The notes: generated by a model not told the origin, from the sequence alone. Positions 45,746-55,449 are shown, counted from the stretch's first letter. The stretch is 64,000 nucleotides of DNA from Delftia tsuruhatensis (GCF_903815225.1 NZ_LR813084.1:3700501-3764500), one strand, 5' to 3'. Program-made: numbers and translations.

Positions 45746-46567
45746 ATGAACCCGACTCCCCCGCGCAGCCGCTTCTGGTCGGACCTGACCAGCGAAGCGT
45801 TTTCCCGGCTGGACCGCGAACGGCTCATCGCCGTGCTGCCGGTCGGTGCCACGGAGCAGCATGGCCCCCACCTGCCCATGTCCACCGACACCGCGACCAT
45901 CGATGGCATGGTGCAGGCCTGCCTGCCCCTGCTGCCCGACGAGCTGCCGGTGCTGTTCCTGCCCACGGTGGCCTACGGCAAGAGCAATGAGCATGCGCGC
46001 TATCCGGGCACGCTCACGGTGTCGGCGCGCACGCTGATGGCGCTGTGGATGGAGATCGGCGCCTGCGTGGCCAGGGCCGGGGTGCGCAAGCTGGTGCTCT
46101 ACAACAGCCACGGCGGGCAGATGGGCGTGATGGACATCGTGGCGCGCGACCTGCGCGAGGCGCACGGCATGATGGTGGTCGCGGCCCACTGGTACACGCT
46201 GGGCCTGCCCGAGGGCCTGTTCACCGCGCATGAGGAAAGGCACGGCATCCACGCCGGCGACCTGGAAAGCTCGGTCATGCTGCACCTGGCGCCCGCCCAT
46301 GTGCGCCGCGACCAGTTGCGCAACTTCCCGTCGATGACGGAGCAGCTGGCCGAGGAGAACCGCTTCCTGTCGATCACGCCCAGCGGCAGGCTGGGCTGGC
46401 AGATGCAGGACATCAATCCCGCCGGGGCCGCCGGGGATGCATCGCGCGCCAGCGCCGACAAGGGCGCTGCCGTGATCGACCATGTGGCCCGGCGCTTCGT
46501 GCAGTTGCTCCAGGAGATCGATCGCTTCCCCATGGAGCGGCTGGCCAACGTGCCCGCCTGGCAGTGA
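45746..46567 (+). CDS. Creatininase-family amidohydrolase
   Basis: A 273-residue metal-dependent amidohydrolase. Creatininase-family metal motifs are visible: LPVGATEQHGPHLPMSTDT, LVLYNSHGGQMGVMDIVARD and HGIHAGDLESSVMLHLAP. ATG 45746 (MNPTPPRSRFWSDLT) is chosen; a longer frame to 45692 is hydrophobic promoter sequence. Members open cyclic amides such as creatinine or act on flavin-like and riboside precursors. It is the first gene of an operon with ABC transporter, oxidase and reductase, so a cyclic amide import and breakdown route is likely. Confidence 0.9.
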   Translation: MNPTPPRSRFWSDLTSEAFSRLDRERLIAVLPVGATEQHGPHLPMSTDTATIDGMVQACLPLLPDELPVLFLPTVAYGKSNEHARYPGTLTVSARTLMALWMEIGACVARAGVRKLVLYNSHGGQMGVMDIVARDLREAHGMMVVAAHWYTLGLPEGLFTAHEERHGIHAGDLESSVMLHLAPAHVRRDQLRNFPSMTEQLAEENRFLSITPSGRLGWQMQDINPAGAAGDASRASADKGAAVIDHVARRFVQLLQEIDRFPMERLANVPAWQ

Positions 46568-46594
46568 CGCCACCGTGTCCCGGGAGCCCGCCCC

Positions 46595-47407
46595 ATGAAC
46601 ACCTCCACCCTCTCCTGCACCGGGGACGGCCCGCCCCTGGTGCGCCTGCGCGGCGTCGGCAAGCGCTTCGCGAACGGCACGCTGGCGCTGGACGGCATGT
46701 CGCTGGACATCGGCGCGCACGACTTCATCAGTTTTCTCGGCCCTTCGGGCTGCGGCAAGAGCACGGCGCTGCGCCTGATCGCGGGCCTGGCACGCAGCAG
46801 CGGCGGCGACATCGACTGGCGCGGGGACGCGCCCGGCACGCCGCGTGGCGAGCGCGATCTGGGCTTTGTGTTCCAGGAGCCCGCCCTCATGCCCTGGGCC
46901 CGGGTGTTCGACAACGTGTGGCTGCCGCTCAGGCTGTCGGGCACGCGCCGCGACGCCGCCGCGCCGGTGGTGCAGCAGGCGCTGGAGATGGTGGGGCTGT
47001 CGCGCTTTGCCGATGTCTACCCGCGCGAGCTGTCGGGCGGCATGAAGATGCGCGTGTCCATCGCCCGCGCCCTGGTCACCCGCCCGCGCCTGCTGCTGAT
47101 GGACGAGCCCTTTGCCGCGCTCGACGAGATGACGCGCATCAAGCTCAACAACGACCTGCTGGCCATCTGGCGCGAGCAGCGCTTTTCCATCGTCTTCGTG
47201 ACGCACAGCGTCTACGAGTCGGTCTACCTGTCCGACCGCATCGTGGTGATGGCCGCGCGTCCCGGCCGCGTGATCGACGAGATCCGCATCGACGAGCCCT
47301 ACCCGCGCGGCGAGGCGTTTCGCACGTCGACCCGCTACAACGCGCACTGCGCGGCCGTCTCCCGTTCACTGCATGGAGCACTGCATGGCCTCGACATCGA
47401 CCATTGA
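46595..47407 (+). CDS. ABC transporter ATP-binding protein (nitrate/sulfonate/taurine type)
   Basis: A 270-residue ATPase: Walker A GPSGCGKST near residue 50, signature ELSGGMKMRVSIARAL, Walker B LLLMDEPFAALDEMTR, and the FVTHSVYESVYLSDRIVVM H-loop region. The SsuB/TauB-like layout matches the permease and binding protein that follow. It overlaps the permease start by up to 35 bp. Confidence 0.93.
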   Translation: MNTSTLSCTGDGPPLVRLRGVGKRFANGTLALDGMSLDIGAHDFISFLGPSGCGKSTALRLIAGLARSSGGDIDWRGDAPGTPRGERDLGFVFQEPALMPWARVFDNVWLPLRLSGTRRDAAAPVVQQALEMVGLSRFADVYPRELSGGMKMRVSIARALVTRPRLLLMDEPFAALDEMTRIKLNNDLLAIWREQRFSIVFVTHSVYESVYLSDRIVVMAARPGRVIDEIRIDEPYPRGEAFRTSTRYNAHCAAVSRSLHGALHGLDIDH

Positions 47408-48302
47408 ATCCGCGATCCCGGCAACCACCGCCACGGCAGCGGCCACGGTGGCCACCACCCCCACGGCCAACATTCCCACGGCGCAATCGCTGCGCGCCCG
47501 AGAGGACCGGCTGCGCCGCCGCGAATCCGTGCTGCGCGCGGCCGTGCCGCTGGCCGTGGTCGCCGCGCTGCTGCTGGCCTGGGAATGGACGGTGCGCGCC
47601 AACGGCATCGCGCACTACATCCTGCCCGCGCCTTCGCTGATCCTGCGCACGCTGGTGGAGCACTGGGATTCCCTGTCCACCGCGCTGTGGTTCACCGTCA
47701 AGCTGACGCTGCTGGCGCTGGCCGCCGCCATCGTGGGCGGGGTGGCGCTGGCCATCGCCTTCGGCCTGTCCAAGTGGGTGGAGATCGGGCTGTTCCCGCT
47801 GGCCGTGCTGCTGCAGGTGACGCCCATCGTGGCGATCGCGCCGCTGATCCTGATCTACGTCTCCGACACCACGGCGGCGCTGCTGCTGTGCGCCTGGATC
47901 GTGGCCTTCTTTCCCATCCTCTCGAACACGGTCATCGGGCTCAAGAGCGCGGACAGCCTGCTGCGCGACCTGATGCGGCTGTACCAGGCGTCGCCCTGGC
48001 AGACCTTCCGCCATCTGCTGGTGCCCAGCGCACTGCCCTACTTCATGGCGGGCCTGAAGATCGCCGGCGGCCTGAGCCTGATCGGCGCCGTGGTGGCCGA
48101 GTTCACGGCGGGCACGGCAGGCCGGGAAACCGGACTGGCATCGCGCATCCTGGAGTCGAGCTTTCGCACCGAGATCCCGATGATGTTCGCGGCGCTGCTG
48201 CTGGTGTCGCTGCTGGGCATCGTCATCTTCGCCGTGTTCGCCGCGCTGTCGCGCCTGGTGCTCGGCCACTGGCATGAAAGCGAGATGCGCCATGAACGCT
48301 AG
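47373..48302 (+). CDS. ABC transporter permease (nitrate/sulfonate/taurine type)
   Basis: A 309-residue inner-membrane permease with about six hydrophobic helices after a Thr/Ala-rich N-terminal tail. Core: ILPAPSLILRTLVEHWDSL, the EAA-like LYQASPWQTFRHLLVPSALP, and GGLSLIGAVVAEFTAGTAG. ATG 47385 (MASTSTIES) is an alternative start. It overlaps the neighbours on both sides, showing tight coupling in the operon. Confidence 0.92.
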   Translation: MEHCMASTSTIESAIPATTATAAATVATTPTANIPTAQSLRAREDRLRRRESVLRAAVPLAVVAALLLAWEWTVRANGIAHYILPAPSLILRTLVEHWDSLSTALWFTVKLTLLALAAAIVGGVALAIAFGLSKWVEIGLFPLAVLLQVTPIVAIAPLILIYVSDTTAALLLCAWIVAFFPILSNTVIGLKSADSLLRDLMRLYQASPWQTFRHLLVPSALPYFMAGLKIAGGLSLIGAVVAEFTAGTAGRETGLASRILESSFRTEIPMMFAALLLVSLLGIVIFAVFAALSRLVLGHWHESEMRHER

Positions 48303-49677
48303 AGAGCACCCGCCGCGCTCCCCCGTCGACTGGGAGGCCGTGCGCGCCGAGCTGCGGGGCCTGAACCTGATCGGCACGCCCGCCCAGCGCCGGCAGCTGT
48401 CCCGCGACTTCCACTGGTACAGCCCCATTCTCTCGGCGCAGCTCGCGCACTGCGTGGCCGACCTGGTCGTCAAGGTCAGCACCGAAGAGGACGTGCGCCA
48501 GGCCCTGGCCGTGGCCGCGCGCTGGAAGCTGCCCGTCACCGTGCGCGGCGGCGGCACGGGCAACTACGGGCAGTGCGTGCCTTTGCAGGGCGGCATCGTG
48601 CTCGATGTCACGCCCATGTGCCGCGTGCTGGACATCGCCCCGGGCCGCATCCGCGTGCAGGCCGGTGCGCGCATGCACGACATCGACCTCTCCGCGCGCG
48701 AGACCGGCCAGGCGCTGCGCATGTGGCCGTCGACCTGGCATGTGGCCACCATCGGCGGCTTCATCGCGGGCGGCTTCGGCGGCATAGGGTCGTTCCGCCA
48801 CGGCATTCTGCGCGACAGCGGCAACCTGCTGCGCGCACGTGTGATGACGGTGGAACGCACGCCGCGCACCATCGAGCTGGCCGGCGACGACATCCAGCAG
48901 GTGCACCACGCCTACGGCACCAATGGCGTGATCCTGGAGGTGGAAGTGGCGCTGAGCCCGGCCGTGGACTGGGTGCATTGCACCCTGCTGTTTCCCACCT
49001 ATGGCGGCGCGCTGGACTTCGGCATCGCGGCGCAGGACCCGGCGCTGGACCTGTTCCTGCTGTCCACGGTGGAGGCGCGCTTTGCCGTGTACTACACGGC
49101 CATGGGCCCGCACTTTCCGGCCGACCGGCACGCCGTGTTCACCATGGCGCCGCCCGCATCCATGCCGGCGCTGCGCGCCCTGGCGCGGGCGCATGGCGGC
49201 ACGGTCTCCGTGGCCGGCACCGAGGCCGAGCTGCTGGCCCGGGGCCTGCCGCCCGCCTACGAATGCGCCTTCAACCACACCACGCTGCAGGCGCTGAAGG
49301 CCGACCGCGGCTGGACCTACCTGCAGCTGGCCTATGCCCAGCCGTTCGATCCGGCCGTGGTGCTGCGCCATCTGTCGGTCTTTGGCGACGATGTGCTGCA
49401 GCACCAGGATTTCGCACGCGCCCATGGCGAATGCGCCACCTTCGGCATCGTGCTGGTGCGCTGGAAGGGGGAGGAGCACCTGGACGCCATCGTGCGCGAG
49501 ATCGAGTCCCAGGGCGGCTGCCGGGTCTTCAATCCGCATGTGGTCACCATCGAGGGCGGCGGCATGAAGACCATCGACGCCCGGCAGATCGCCTTCAAGC
49601 AGCGCAGCGACCCCATGGGCCTGCTCAACCCCGGCAAGACGCTGGGCTGGCAGCCCCACATGGCGCGGGAAGGCTGA
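48292..49677 (+). CDS. FAD-binding oxidoreductase (FAD_binding_4/VAO type)
   Basis: A 461-residue flavoprotein from ATG 48292 (MNAREHPPRSPVDWEAVRAE). The PCMH-type FAD fold shows VTVRGGGTGNYGQCVPLQGG and WPSTWHVATIGGFIAGGFGG, with a late HGECATFGIVLVRWKG. There is no signal peptide, so it is cytoplasmic. It may dehydrogenate the ring product opened or closed by the amidohydrolase. The gene lies inside an ABC operon, between permease and binding protein, which is an unusual gene order. Confidence 0.85.
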   Translation: MNAREHPPRSPVDWEAVRAELRGLNLIGTPAQRRQLSRDFHWYSPILSAQLAHCVADLVVKVSTEEDVRQALAVAARWKLPVTVRGGGTGNYGQCVPLQGGIVLDVTPMCRVLDIAPGRIRVQAGARMHDIDLSARETGQALRMWPSTWHVATIGGFIAGGFGGIGSFRHGILRDSGNLLRARVMTVERTPRTIELAGDDIQQVHHAYGTNGVILEVEVALSPAVDWVHCTLLFPTYGGALDFGIAAQDPALDLFLLSTVEARFAVYYTAMGPHFPADRHAVFTMAPPASMPALRALARAHGGTVSVAGTEAELLARGLPPAYECAFNHTTLQALKADRGWTYLQLAYAQPFDPAVVLRHLSVFGDDVLQHQDFARAHGECATFGIVLVRWKGEEHLDAIVREIESQGGCRVFNPHVVTIEGGGMKTIDARQIAFKQRSDPMGLLNPGKTLGWQPHMAREG

Positions 49678-49730
49678 CCCCCACCCGCACCCCGCCTGCC
49701 ACTTCCCCGCACTCCACAAGGACACACGCC

Positions 49731-50780
49731 ATGACCACGCCCGCTTGCACCCGCCCCTCGCCCCTGCGGCGCGCCGCCATCACCCTGGCATGCCTGGGCG
49801 CCGCGCTGGCCGCCCACGCCCAGGAAAAGGTGGTGTTCGCCACCAACTGGAAGGCGCATGCCGACCATGGCGGCTTCTACCAGGCGCTGGTGGATGGCAC
49901 CTACAAAAAATACGGCCTGGATGTGGAAATCCAGCAAGGCGGCGCCCTGGTCAACAACCGCCCCATGCTGCCCGCGGGCAAGGTCGACTTCCTGATGGCG
50001 GGCAACCTGCTGCAGTCCTTCGACAACGTCAAGAACGGCATCCCCACCGTGGTGGTCGCCGCGTTTTTCCAGAAGGACCCGCAGGCCCTGCTGGCCCATC
50101 CGGGCCAGGGCTACGACCGGTTCGAGGACCTGGCCCGGGCGCCCGTGGCCTTCATCGGCAAGGACGGCCAGTTCAGCTTCTGGCAGTGGATGAAGTCGGA
50201 GCACGGCTTCCAGGACAAAAGCCTCAGGCCCTACACCTTCAACATGGGCCCCTTCCTGGCCGACAAGCGATCCATCCAGCAAGGCTATGCCTTCTCCGAG
50301 CCCATCGCCATCCGCAACGCGGCCGGCTTCGAGCCCGTCGTGCACCTGCTGGCCGACCACGGTTTCTCCACCTACGCGACCACCATAGAGACGCGCACGG
50401 ACATGGTGAAGAACCGGCCCGAGACCGTGCGCAGGTTCATCGAGGCCTCGATCATCGGCTGGAACCACTTCCTGTACGGCAGGAACGAGGCCGCCAAGCA
50501 GCGGATCCTCCAGATCAATCCCGACGCCTCGCTGGCCGTGCAGCAGGGCTATATCGACCGCATCAAAAAGCTCGGCCTCGTGGACAGTACGGATTCGCTG
50601 ACCCGGGGCATTGGCGCCATCGATCCGGCGCGCGTCAAGGACTTCCACGACAAGATGGTCCGGGCCGGCCTGTACCGCAGCGGGCAGATCGACCTGTCCA
50701 AGGTCGTGGACACGCGCTTCGTCAACCAGGGCGTGGGCGTCGACATCCGCAAGCAGTTGACCGGCACGACGGGCCGGTGA
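49731..50780 (+). CDS. ABC transporter substrate-binding protein (NMT1/THI5-like)
   Basis: A 349-residue periplasmic protein from ATG 49731 after an AAGGA box. The signal peptide is RRAAITLACLGAALAAHAQE with Ala-x-Ala cleavage. Mature KVVFATNWKAHADHGGFYQA and YGLDVEIQQGGALVNNRPML are typical of NMT1/THI5-like binders of pyrimidine or heterocyclic compounds. That fits a cyclic amide as substrate. Confidence 0.92.
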   Translation: MTTPACTRPSPLRRAAITLACLGAALAAHAQEKVVFATNWKAHADHGGFYQALVDGTYKKYGLDVEIQQGGALVNNRPMLPAGKVDFLMAGNLLQSFDNVKNGIPTVVVAAFFQKDPQALLAHPGQGYDRFEDLARAPVAFIGKDGQFSFWQWMKSEHGFQDKSLRPYTFNMGPFLADKRSIQQGYAFSEPIAIRNAAGFEPVVHLLADHGFSTYATTIETRTDMVKNRPETVRRFIEASIIGWNHFLYGRNEAAKQRILQINPDASLAVQQGYIDRIKKLGLVDSTDSLTRGIGAIDPARVKDFHDKMVRAGLYRSGQIDLSKVVDTRFVNQGVGVDIRKQLTGTTGR

Positions 50781-50824
50781 ACCGCGCACGCCCCCCATCA
50801 CCCGCCGCAAGGAGATCCCGCCCC

Positions 50825-51793
50825 ATGGGCCTCGAACGCACGCTCACCGTCCGCGTCTCGCGCATCGCGCGGCAGACACCCGACATCCTGGCCTTCGAGC
50901 TGAGCCATCCGTGGGGCCGCGCCCTGCCCGGCTATGAGGCCGGTGCCCACATCGACGTGCACATGCCCGGCGGCTTCTCACGCCAGTATTCGCTGGCGCG
51001 GGCGCCGCAGCCCGCGGGCCGGCAGGCCTATGTGATCGGCGTCAAGCGCGAGGCGGCCAGCCGGGGCGGCTCGGCCTCCATGCATGAGCGCGTGCGCGAG
51101 GGCGACCTGATCGCCATCAGCACGCCGCGCAACACCTTCCCGCTGCGTGCCCAGGCGCGCAGCCACCTGCTGCTGGCGGCCGGCATCGGCATGACGCCGC
51201 TGCTGGCCATGGCGCAGGAACTGGCCCGGCGCGGTGCGGATTTCACGCTGTGCGTGTTCGCCCGCAGCCGGCAGCACCTGGCCTTCGCCCAGGCCTTGCG
51301 CGCGCCCGACCTGGCGCCGCATGTGCGGCTGCACCTGGACCAGGGCCCGGCCTCGCAGCGCATCGACCTGGGCCAGTTGCTGGCCGACCCCGCGCCCGGC
51401 ACCCATGGGTATGTCTGCGGCCCCGGCGGCTTTGTGCAAGCGGTGCGCGCGGCGGCCGCCCACTGGCCCGAGGAGGCCTTGCACACCGAGTACTTCGCGG
51501 CGCCCGACGGCAGCGCCGTGGACGCCACCGGCCGGCCCTTCACGCTGAAGCTGGCGCGGCGCGGCATCGAGGTGCCCGTGGCCGCCGACCAGACGGCGGT
51601 GGACGCGCTGCATGACGTGGGCATAGCCATCCCCGTGTCCTGCCAGCAAGGGCTTTGCGGCACCTGCGTCGTCCCCGGCGATGGCGAAGGTGCCGAGCAC
51701 CGCGATGTCTGCCTGACCGCCACCGAGCGGCGCAGCCGCATCGCGCTATGCTGCTCGCGTGCCAAGAACCATGCGCTCGTGCTCGAGCTGTGA
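50825..51793 (+). CDS. Phthalate-dioxygenase-reductase-type oxidoreductase (FMN, [2Fe-2S])
   Basis: A 322-residue electron-transfer reductase. The flavin segment is FSRQYSLARAPQPAGRQAYV, the NAD-binding segment LLLAAGIGMTPLLAMAQEL, and a C-terminal plant-type ferredoxin holds CQQGLCGTC plus a later Cys. Such reductases feed Rieske oxygenases, but no oxygenase gene is present here. It may serve the upstream flavin oxidase or an oxygenase encoded elsewhere. Confidence 0.93.
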   Translation: MGLERTLTVRVSRIARQTPDILAFELSHPWGRALPGYEAGAHIDVHMPGGFSRQYSLARAPQPAGRQAYVIGVKREAASRGGSASMHERVREGDLIAISTPRNTFPLRAQARSHLLLAAGIGMTPLLAMAQELARRGADFTLCVFARSRQHLAFAQALRAPDLAPHVRLHLDQGPASQRIDLGQLLADPAPGTHGYVCGPGGFVQAVRAAAAHWPEEALHTEYFAAPDGSAVDATGRPFTLKLARRGIEVPVAADQTAVDALHDVGIAIPVSCQQGLCGTCVVPGDGEGAEHRDVCLTATERRSRIALCCSRAKNHALVLEL

Positions 51794-51798
51794 CCGCC

Positions 51799-52467
51799 AT
51801 GCCCTCTCCCTCCCCCACCCTCGACGACGCAGACACCGTGGATGCGCCCGCCACGCGCGGACGCTCGCGCAAGTACACGCAGGTGCTCGGCCTGATCCAC
51901 CAGGCGGCCATCGAGGTGTTCGCCAGCGAGGGGCTGGCCGGTGCATCCACGCAGGCCATCGCGGACAAGGCCGGACTGTCCAAGGCGCAGCTGCACTACT
52001 ACATCGGCAGCAAGGAAGCGCTGTACCGGCAGGTGCTGCAGGACATCCTCAACGACTGGATCGTGGTCTTCGGCTTCAGCGATGAGGCCTTCGGCCCGCG
52101 CAAGGTGCTGGGCGATCTCATCCGCCGCAAGATGGTGTTCTCCTTCGAGCACCCGCTGCGCTCGCGCATCTTCACCGCCGAGATGATGCGCGGCGCGCCG
52201 GTGCTGCGCTCCATGATGGATACCAGCAAGCAGCGCACCCACCAGGCGGTGGCCGTGCTGCAAAACTGGATGAACCAGGGACTGATGGACCCCGCCGACC
52301 CCATGCTGGTGCTGTTCCACATCTGGGCGGTGACGCAGTTCTATGCCGACCACGCCACCCAGGCCGCCTATTTCCGCGACACGCCCATCGACAGCGGTGA
52401 AAAGGACCAGCGCTATCTCATCGAACAGGTCACGGCATTCCTGATGAAGGGCTCCGGCGTCCGATAG
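51799..52467 (+). CDS. TetR/AcrR family regulator (RutR-like)
   Basis: A 222-residue TetR regulator from ATG 51799. The helix-turn-helix is ASTQAIADKAGLSKAQLHYY, followed by IGSKEALYRQVLQDIL. The ligand domain resembles the RutR/YcdC type (FTAEMMRGAPVLRSMM). It ends the operon and probably controls it in response to the substrate. RutR itself senses pyrimidines. Confidence 0.9.
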   Translation: MPSPSPTLDDADTVDAPATRGRSRKYTQVLGLIHQAAIEVFASEGLAGASTQAIADKAGLSKAQLHYYIGSKEALYRQVLQDILNDWIVVFGFSDEAFGPRKVLGDLIRRKMVFSFEHPLRSRIFTAEMMRGAPVLRSMMDTSKQRTHQAVAVLQNWMNQGLMDPADPMLVLFHIWAVTQFYADHATQAAYFRDTPIDSGEKDQRYLIEQVTAFLMKGSGVR

Positions 52468-52675
52468 CCAGCGACCGGCAGCCATGCCACTGCGCATCAG
52501 GCCCTGATGGGGCGTGATGGCCTTCCTGGAAGGCACTTTTCCATTCCATCGCGAAACAGGTAACAGGCAACACGCAACAGGCATCGCCATTGCGTGGATG
52601 GCGCAGCCTTGCCCGCATCCAGGGAAAAACGGTCCGGTCCGCATTTTTCAACCCACTCCACCGGGAGGAGAAGCC

Positions 52676-54019
52676 ATGAAGACGCACCACGGAAAATCCT
52701 TTTGCCGCCATCGCCTGCATCAGGCGGCGGTGGCCTTGTCCATGCTTTCAGGCGTTGCGGCGCAGGCGGCGGATTCCGGTGGCGATACGCCAGCGCCCAA
52801 AAGCCAGGCGGACAGTCCCGGGGACATGCTGTCCAAGGGGCGATTCGAAGGCCATGCACGGGCTATCTACTTTCACAGCAGCAATGCCTATTACGTGCCG
52901 GGCCTTCGCCAGGATACGGCCAGCATCGGCGGGAAAATCGGATTCCGCTCGGCCGGGTACCAGGGGTTCTCGTTCGGGGTTTCCGGATTCCTGCAGCGCC
53001 CGCTGCACCGCTCCAGCGATCCCTCGCGCGTCGACGGCTATGTGGGGCCCGACATCACGGCCATGGGCGAGGCCTATGCGCGCTGGGAAAACCGCCATGC
53101 CCGCGTGACCCTCGGCAACCAGGCCATCGAGCTGCCCTTTGCCGCCAGCTATGACTGGCGCATGGCGGCCCAGCTGTTCCAGGGCATCTCGGCGCGCTAC
53201 GGCCTGTCCGATGGCAACCACATCACGGCCGTGCGCATGACGCGCTTCAAGTCCTATATCGATGACAGCTTCAAAAGGCTCACGACCTACAACACCACCA
53301 TCGACGCCTATTCCCCCGCGGGCATGGCCGAGACGCCGGGCTTTCATGGCGTGGGCGGTGTCAGGAGCCTGGATCTCCAGACCATGGAACTCCAAGGCCA
53401 GGCCTGGTATTTCAACTACCAGGACTACGCCAGGATGGCCTATGTACAGGCGCAATGGAGCGCGAAAGGCGATGGCAACGGCAGTGGCAAAGGCGATGGC
53501 GTACTGCCTTTCATCGCCGGCCAGGTTTTCCGCGAAACCGGCGAAGGCCGGCAATTGCTGGGCAAGGTCGACAGCAAGGTCTACGGCCTGCAGGTCGGTG
53601 CCAAGCGCCATTCCGCGACGCTGTCCCTGAGCTACAACCGCATCGTTCCCAACGCGGACTCCTATTTGAACGGGGCGCTGGTCACGCCCTATGCCCACTA
53701 TGTCGCCTCGGGCCCGATGTTCGCCCAGCCCTTTCTTTCCAGCACGCAGGACCTGGGCGCGGGCAATGCCTATGCGCTGGATGTGAATGGCGCGCCGGCG
53801 CCGGGCTGGTTCATAGGATTTCGGTACTCCTACATGGACCTCAAAAGCAGCGCCACGGCCCCCAGCCTGCGCCAGTCGGAATACCTGGGCTATGCCATCT
53901 ACCAGTTCAGCGGAAGCTTGAAAGGTCTGCGCGTGAGCAATTTCATCGCACTGGCCACTTCCCCGGTCCATGCCACCAACTTCTGGCAGAACCGGCTGGC
54001 CATGGAATACCGGTGGTGA
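52676..54019 (+). CDS. OprD-family outer membrane porin
   Basis: A 447-residue outer-membrane protein with signal peptide (HQAAVALSMLSGVAAQAADS). ATG 52676 follows a GGGAGGAGAAG box. OprD features: ARAIYFHSSNAYYVPG near the start, GFSFGVSGFLQRPLHRSSDP, and the terminal aromatic YRW typical of outer-membrane beta-barrels. Members take up basic amino acids or aromatic and amide acids. It lies just downstream of the uptake operon and overlaps the next gene region closely. Confidence 0.88.
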   Translation: MKTHHGKSFCRHRLHQAAVALSMLSGVAAQAADSGGDTPAPKSQADSPGDMLSKGRFEGHARAIYFHSSNAYYVPGLRQDTASIGGKIGFRSAGYQGFSFGVSGFLQRPLHRSSDPSRVDGYVGPDITAMGEAYARWENRHARVTLGNQAIELPFAASYDWRMAAQLFQGISARYGLSDGNHITAVRMTRFKSYIDDSFKRLTTYNTTIDAYSPAGMAETPGFHGVGGVRSLDLQTMELQGQAWYFNYQDYARMAYVQAQWSAKGDGNGSGKGDGVLPFIAGQVFRETGEGRQLLGKVDSKVYGLQVGAKRHSATLSLSYNRIVPNADSYLNGALVTPYAHYVASGPMFAQPFLSSTQDLGAGNAYALDVNGAPAPGWFIGFRYSYMDLKSSATAPSLRQSEYLGYAIYQFSGSLKGLRVSNFIALATSPVHATNFWQNRLAMEYRW

Positions 54020-54042
54020 TGCAAGGAATGGAGGAACAAAAA

Positions 54043-54498
54043 ATGAGCATGGGCACACCCATGGCCCACTACGCGGCGGCCCGGCGCGTGGGCGACTTCG
54101 TCTTCATGAGCGGCGTGGTGGCCGTCGATCCCGCCTCGCGCCGCGCCGTGGCCGGCTACGACGACATTCCCGGGCACGCGCGCAGCGCGCTGCAAACCCT
54201 GGGCTATGCCACGGGGCAGATGTCGGTGGACGTGTTCGAGGCCGCCATCGTCGCGCAAAGCTGGTTCGTGCTGGAGCGCATCCGCCAGATCGCCGCCGAG
54301 CAGGGCGGCAGCATGCAGGATGTCTTCAAGCTCGTGCAGTACTTTCGCCACCTGCCGCACTACGCGCCCTACAACCGCGTGCGCGGCCTGTTCTACCCCG
54401 GCACGCCGCCGGTGAGCACGGTGGTCGAGGTCTCGCGCTTTCTGCCCGGCGACGAGGTGCTGGTCGAAGTGGAGGCCACCATGTACCTGCCACGATGA
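54043..54498 (+). CDS. RidA/YjgF/UK114 family protein
   Basis: A 151-residue Rid-family protein. ATG 54043 (MSMGTPMAHYAAARRVGDFV) is preferred because of the GGAGG box 8 bp upstream; earlier ATGs at 54019 and 54028 exist. Segments VFMSGVVAVDPASRRAVAG and VFEAAIVAQSWFVLERIRQI fit the fold. The late PxR motif reads PPVSTVVEV, lacking the catalytic arginine. It follows the porin gene by 23 bp and probably shares its transcript. Confidence 0.85.
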   Translation: MSMGTPMAHYAAARRVGDFVFMSGVVAVDPASRRAVAGYDDIPGHARSALQTLGYATGQMSVDVFEAAIVAQSWFVLERIRQIAAEQGGSMQDVFKLVQYFRHLPHYAPYNRVRGLFYPGTPPVSTVVEVSRFLPGDEVLVEVEATMYLPR

Positions 54499-54513
54499 CC
54501 GGCGGCGGACCTC

Positions 54514-55449
54514 TCAGCCCTGCGCGCGCACGAACTCGACGAAGCGCGCCAGCGCGGGCGACAGGGCATCGGCCGGCCAGGCCAGGCTGGTCTCGCAGGT
54601 CGGCAGCGCCACGGGCTTGCGGCCCGCGCGGGTGGCGCCGGCGGCATGCACCACCTCGCGATAGACCACGCCGGGCCGGCAAAACTGCATCACGCTGGCC
54701 GGCACCCAGGCCAGGCCGATGCCGCCCCAGACCAGGTTGACGATGGTCTGCATCTGTATCGCCTGCTGCGCAATGCGCGGGACCTTGCCGTGCTGGCGGT
54801 ACAGGTCCATCACCGCATCGTGCAGCGAGGGCATGATGCGGCGCGGAAAGATCACCAGCGGCTGCTCCAGCACTTCGTCGAGCATCAACCGGTCTGTACC
54901 GGCGAGCGCGTGCTGGGCGGGCAGCGCCAGCACCATGGGCTCGCGCCCCACGGCCAGGCACTGCAGGCCGGCCGGCGCATGGCCCGGGGCATGCAGCATC
55001 AGCCCGGCATCGATCTGGCCGCGCTCGAAGGCCTGCATCTGCACATCGCTGGTGGCCTCGACCAGCTCCAGCGCCACGCCCGGCGTGCCTGCGACAAAAT
55101 CCCGCACCCACAGCGGCAGCCGCGTGAAGCCGATGGTGGAGACGAAGGCCAGGCGCACGCGCCCCACCTCGCCCGCCGCCGCGGCCCGCGCCAGCCCCGG
55201 CAGCGCCGCCGACCGCGCCAGCAGCTCGCGCACCTGCGGCAGCAGCGCCTCGCCGGCCGGCGTCAGCGCGACATGGCGGCTGGAGCGATGGAACAGCGCC
55301 ACGCCCAGGTTGCGCTCCAGCTGGGCGATGGCCTGCGTCAGCGGGGGCTGCGTCATGTGCAGGCGCGTGGCGGCGCGGCCGAAGTGCAGCTCGTCCGCCA
55401 CGGCCAGGAACTGCCGCCAGGCACGCAGGTCGATGGAGGGTTCATTCAT
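54514..55449 (-). CDS. LysR family transcriptional regulator
   Basis: A 311-residue LysR protein: N-terminus LRAWRQFLAVADELHFGRAA, helix-turn-helix TRLHMTQPPLTQAIAQLERN, then an effector domain with VRLAFVSTIGFTRLPLWVRD. This N-terminus is of the CatM/BenM-like group. It is divergent from ilvD with a CAATCC/GGATTG dyad between. It may control either the porin/Rid genes (convergent) or ilvD. Confidence 0.92.
   Translation of the reverse strand: MNEPSIDLRAWRQFLAVADELHFGRAATRLHMTQPPLTQAIAQLERNLGVALFHRSSRHVALTPAGEALLPQVRELLARSAALPGLARAAAAGEVGRVRLAFVSTIGFTRLPLWVRDFVAGTPGVALELVEATSDVQMQAFERGQIDAGLMLHAPGHAPAGLQCLAVGREPMVLALPAQHALAGTDRLMLDEVLEQPLVIFPRRIMPSLHDAVMDLYRQHGKVPRIAQQAIQMQTIVNLVWGGIGLAWVPASVMQFCRPGVVYREVVHAAGATRAGRKPVALPTCETSLAWPADALSPALARFVEFVRAQG

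Noticed and set aside
45686..47347. 553-codon leftward frame
   Set aside because: Antisense to the creatininase and ABC ATPase genes; composition typical of shadow frames.
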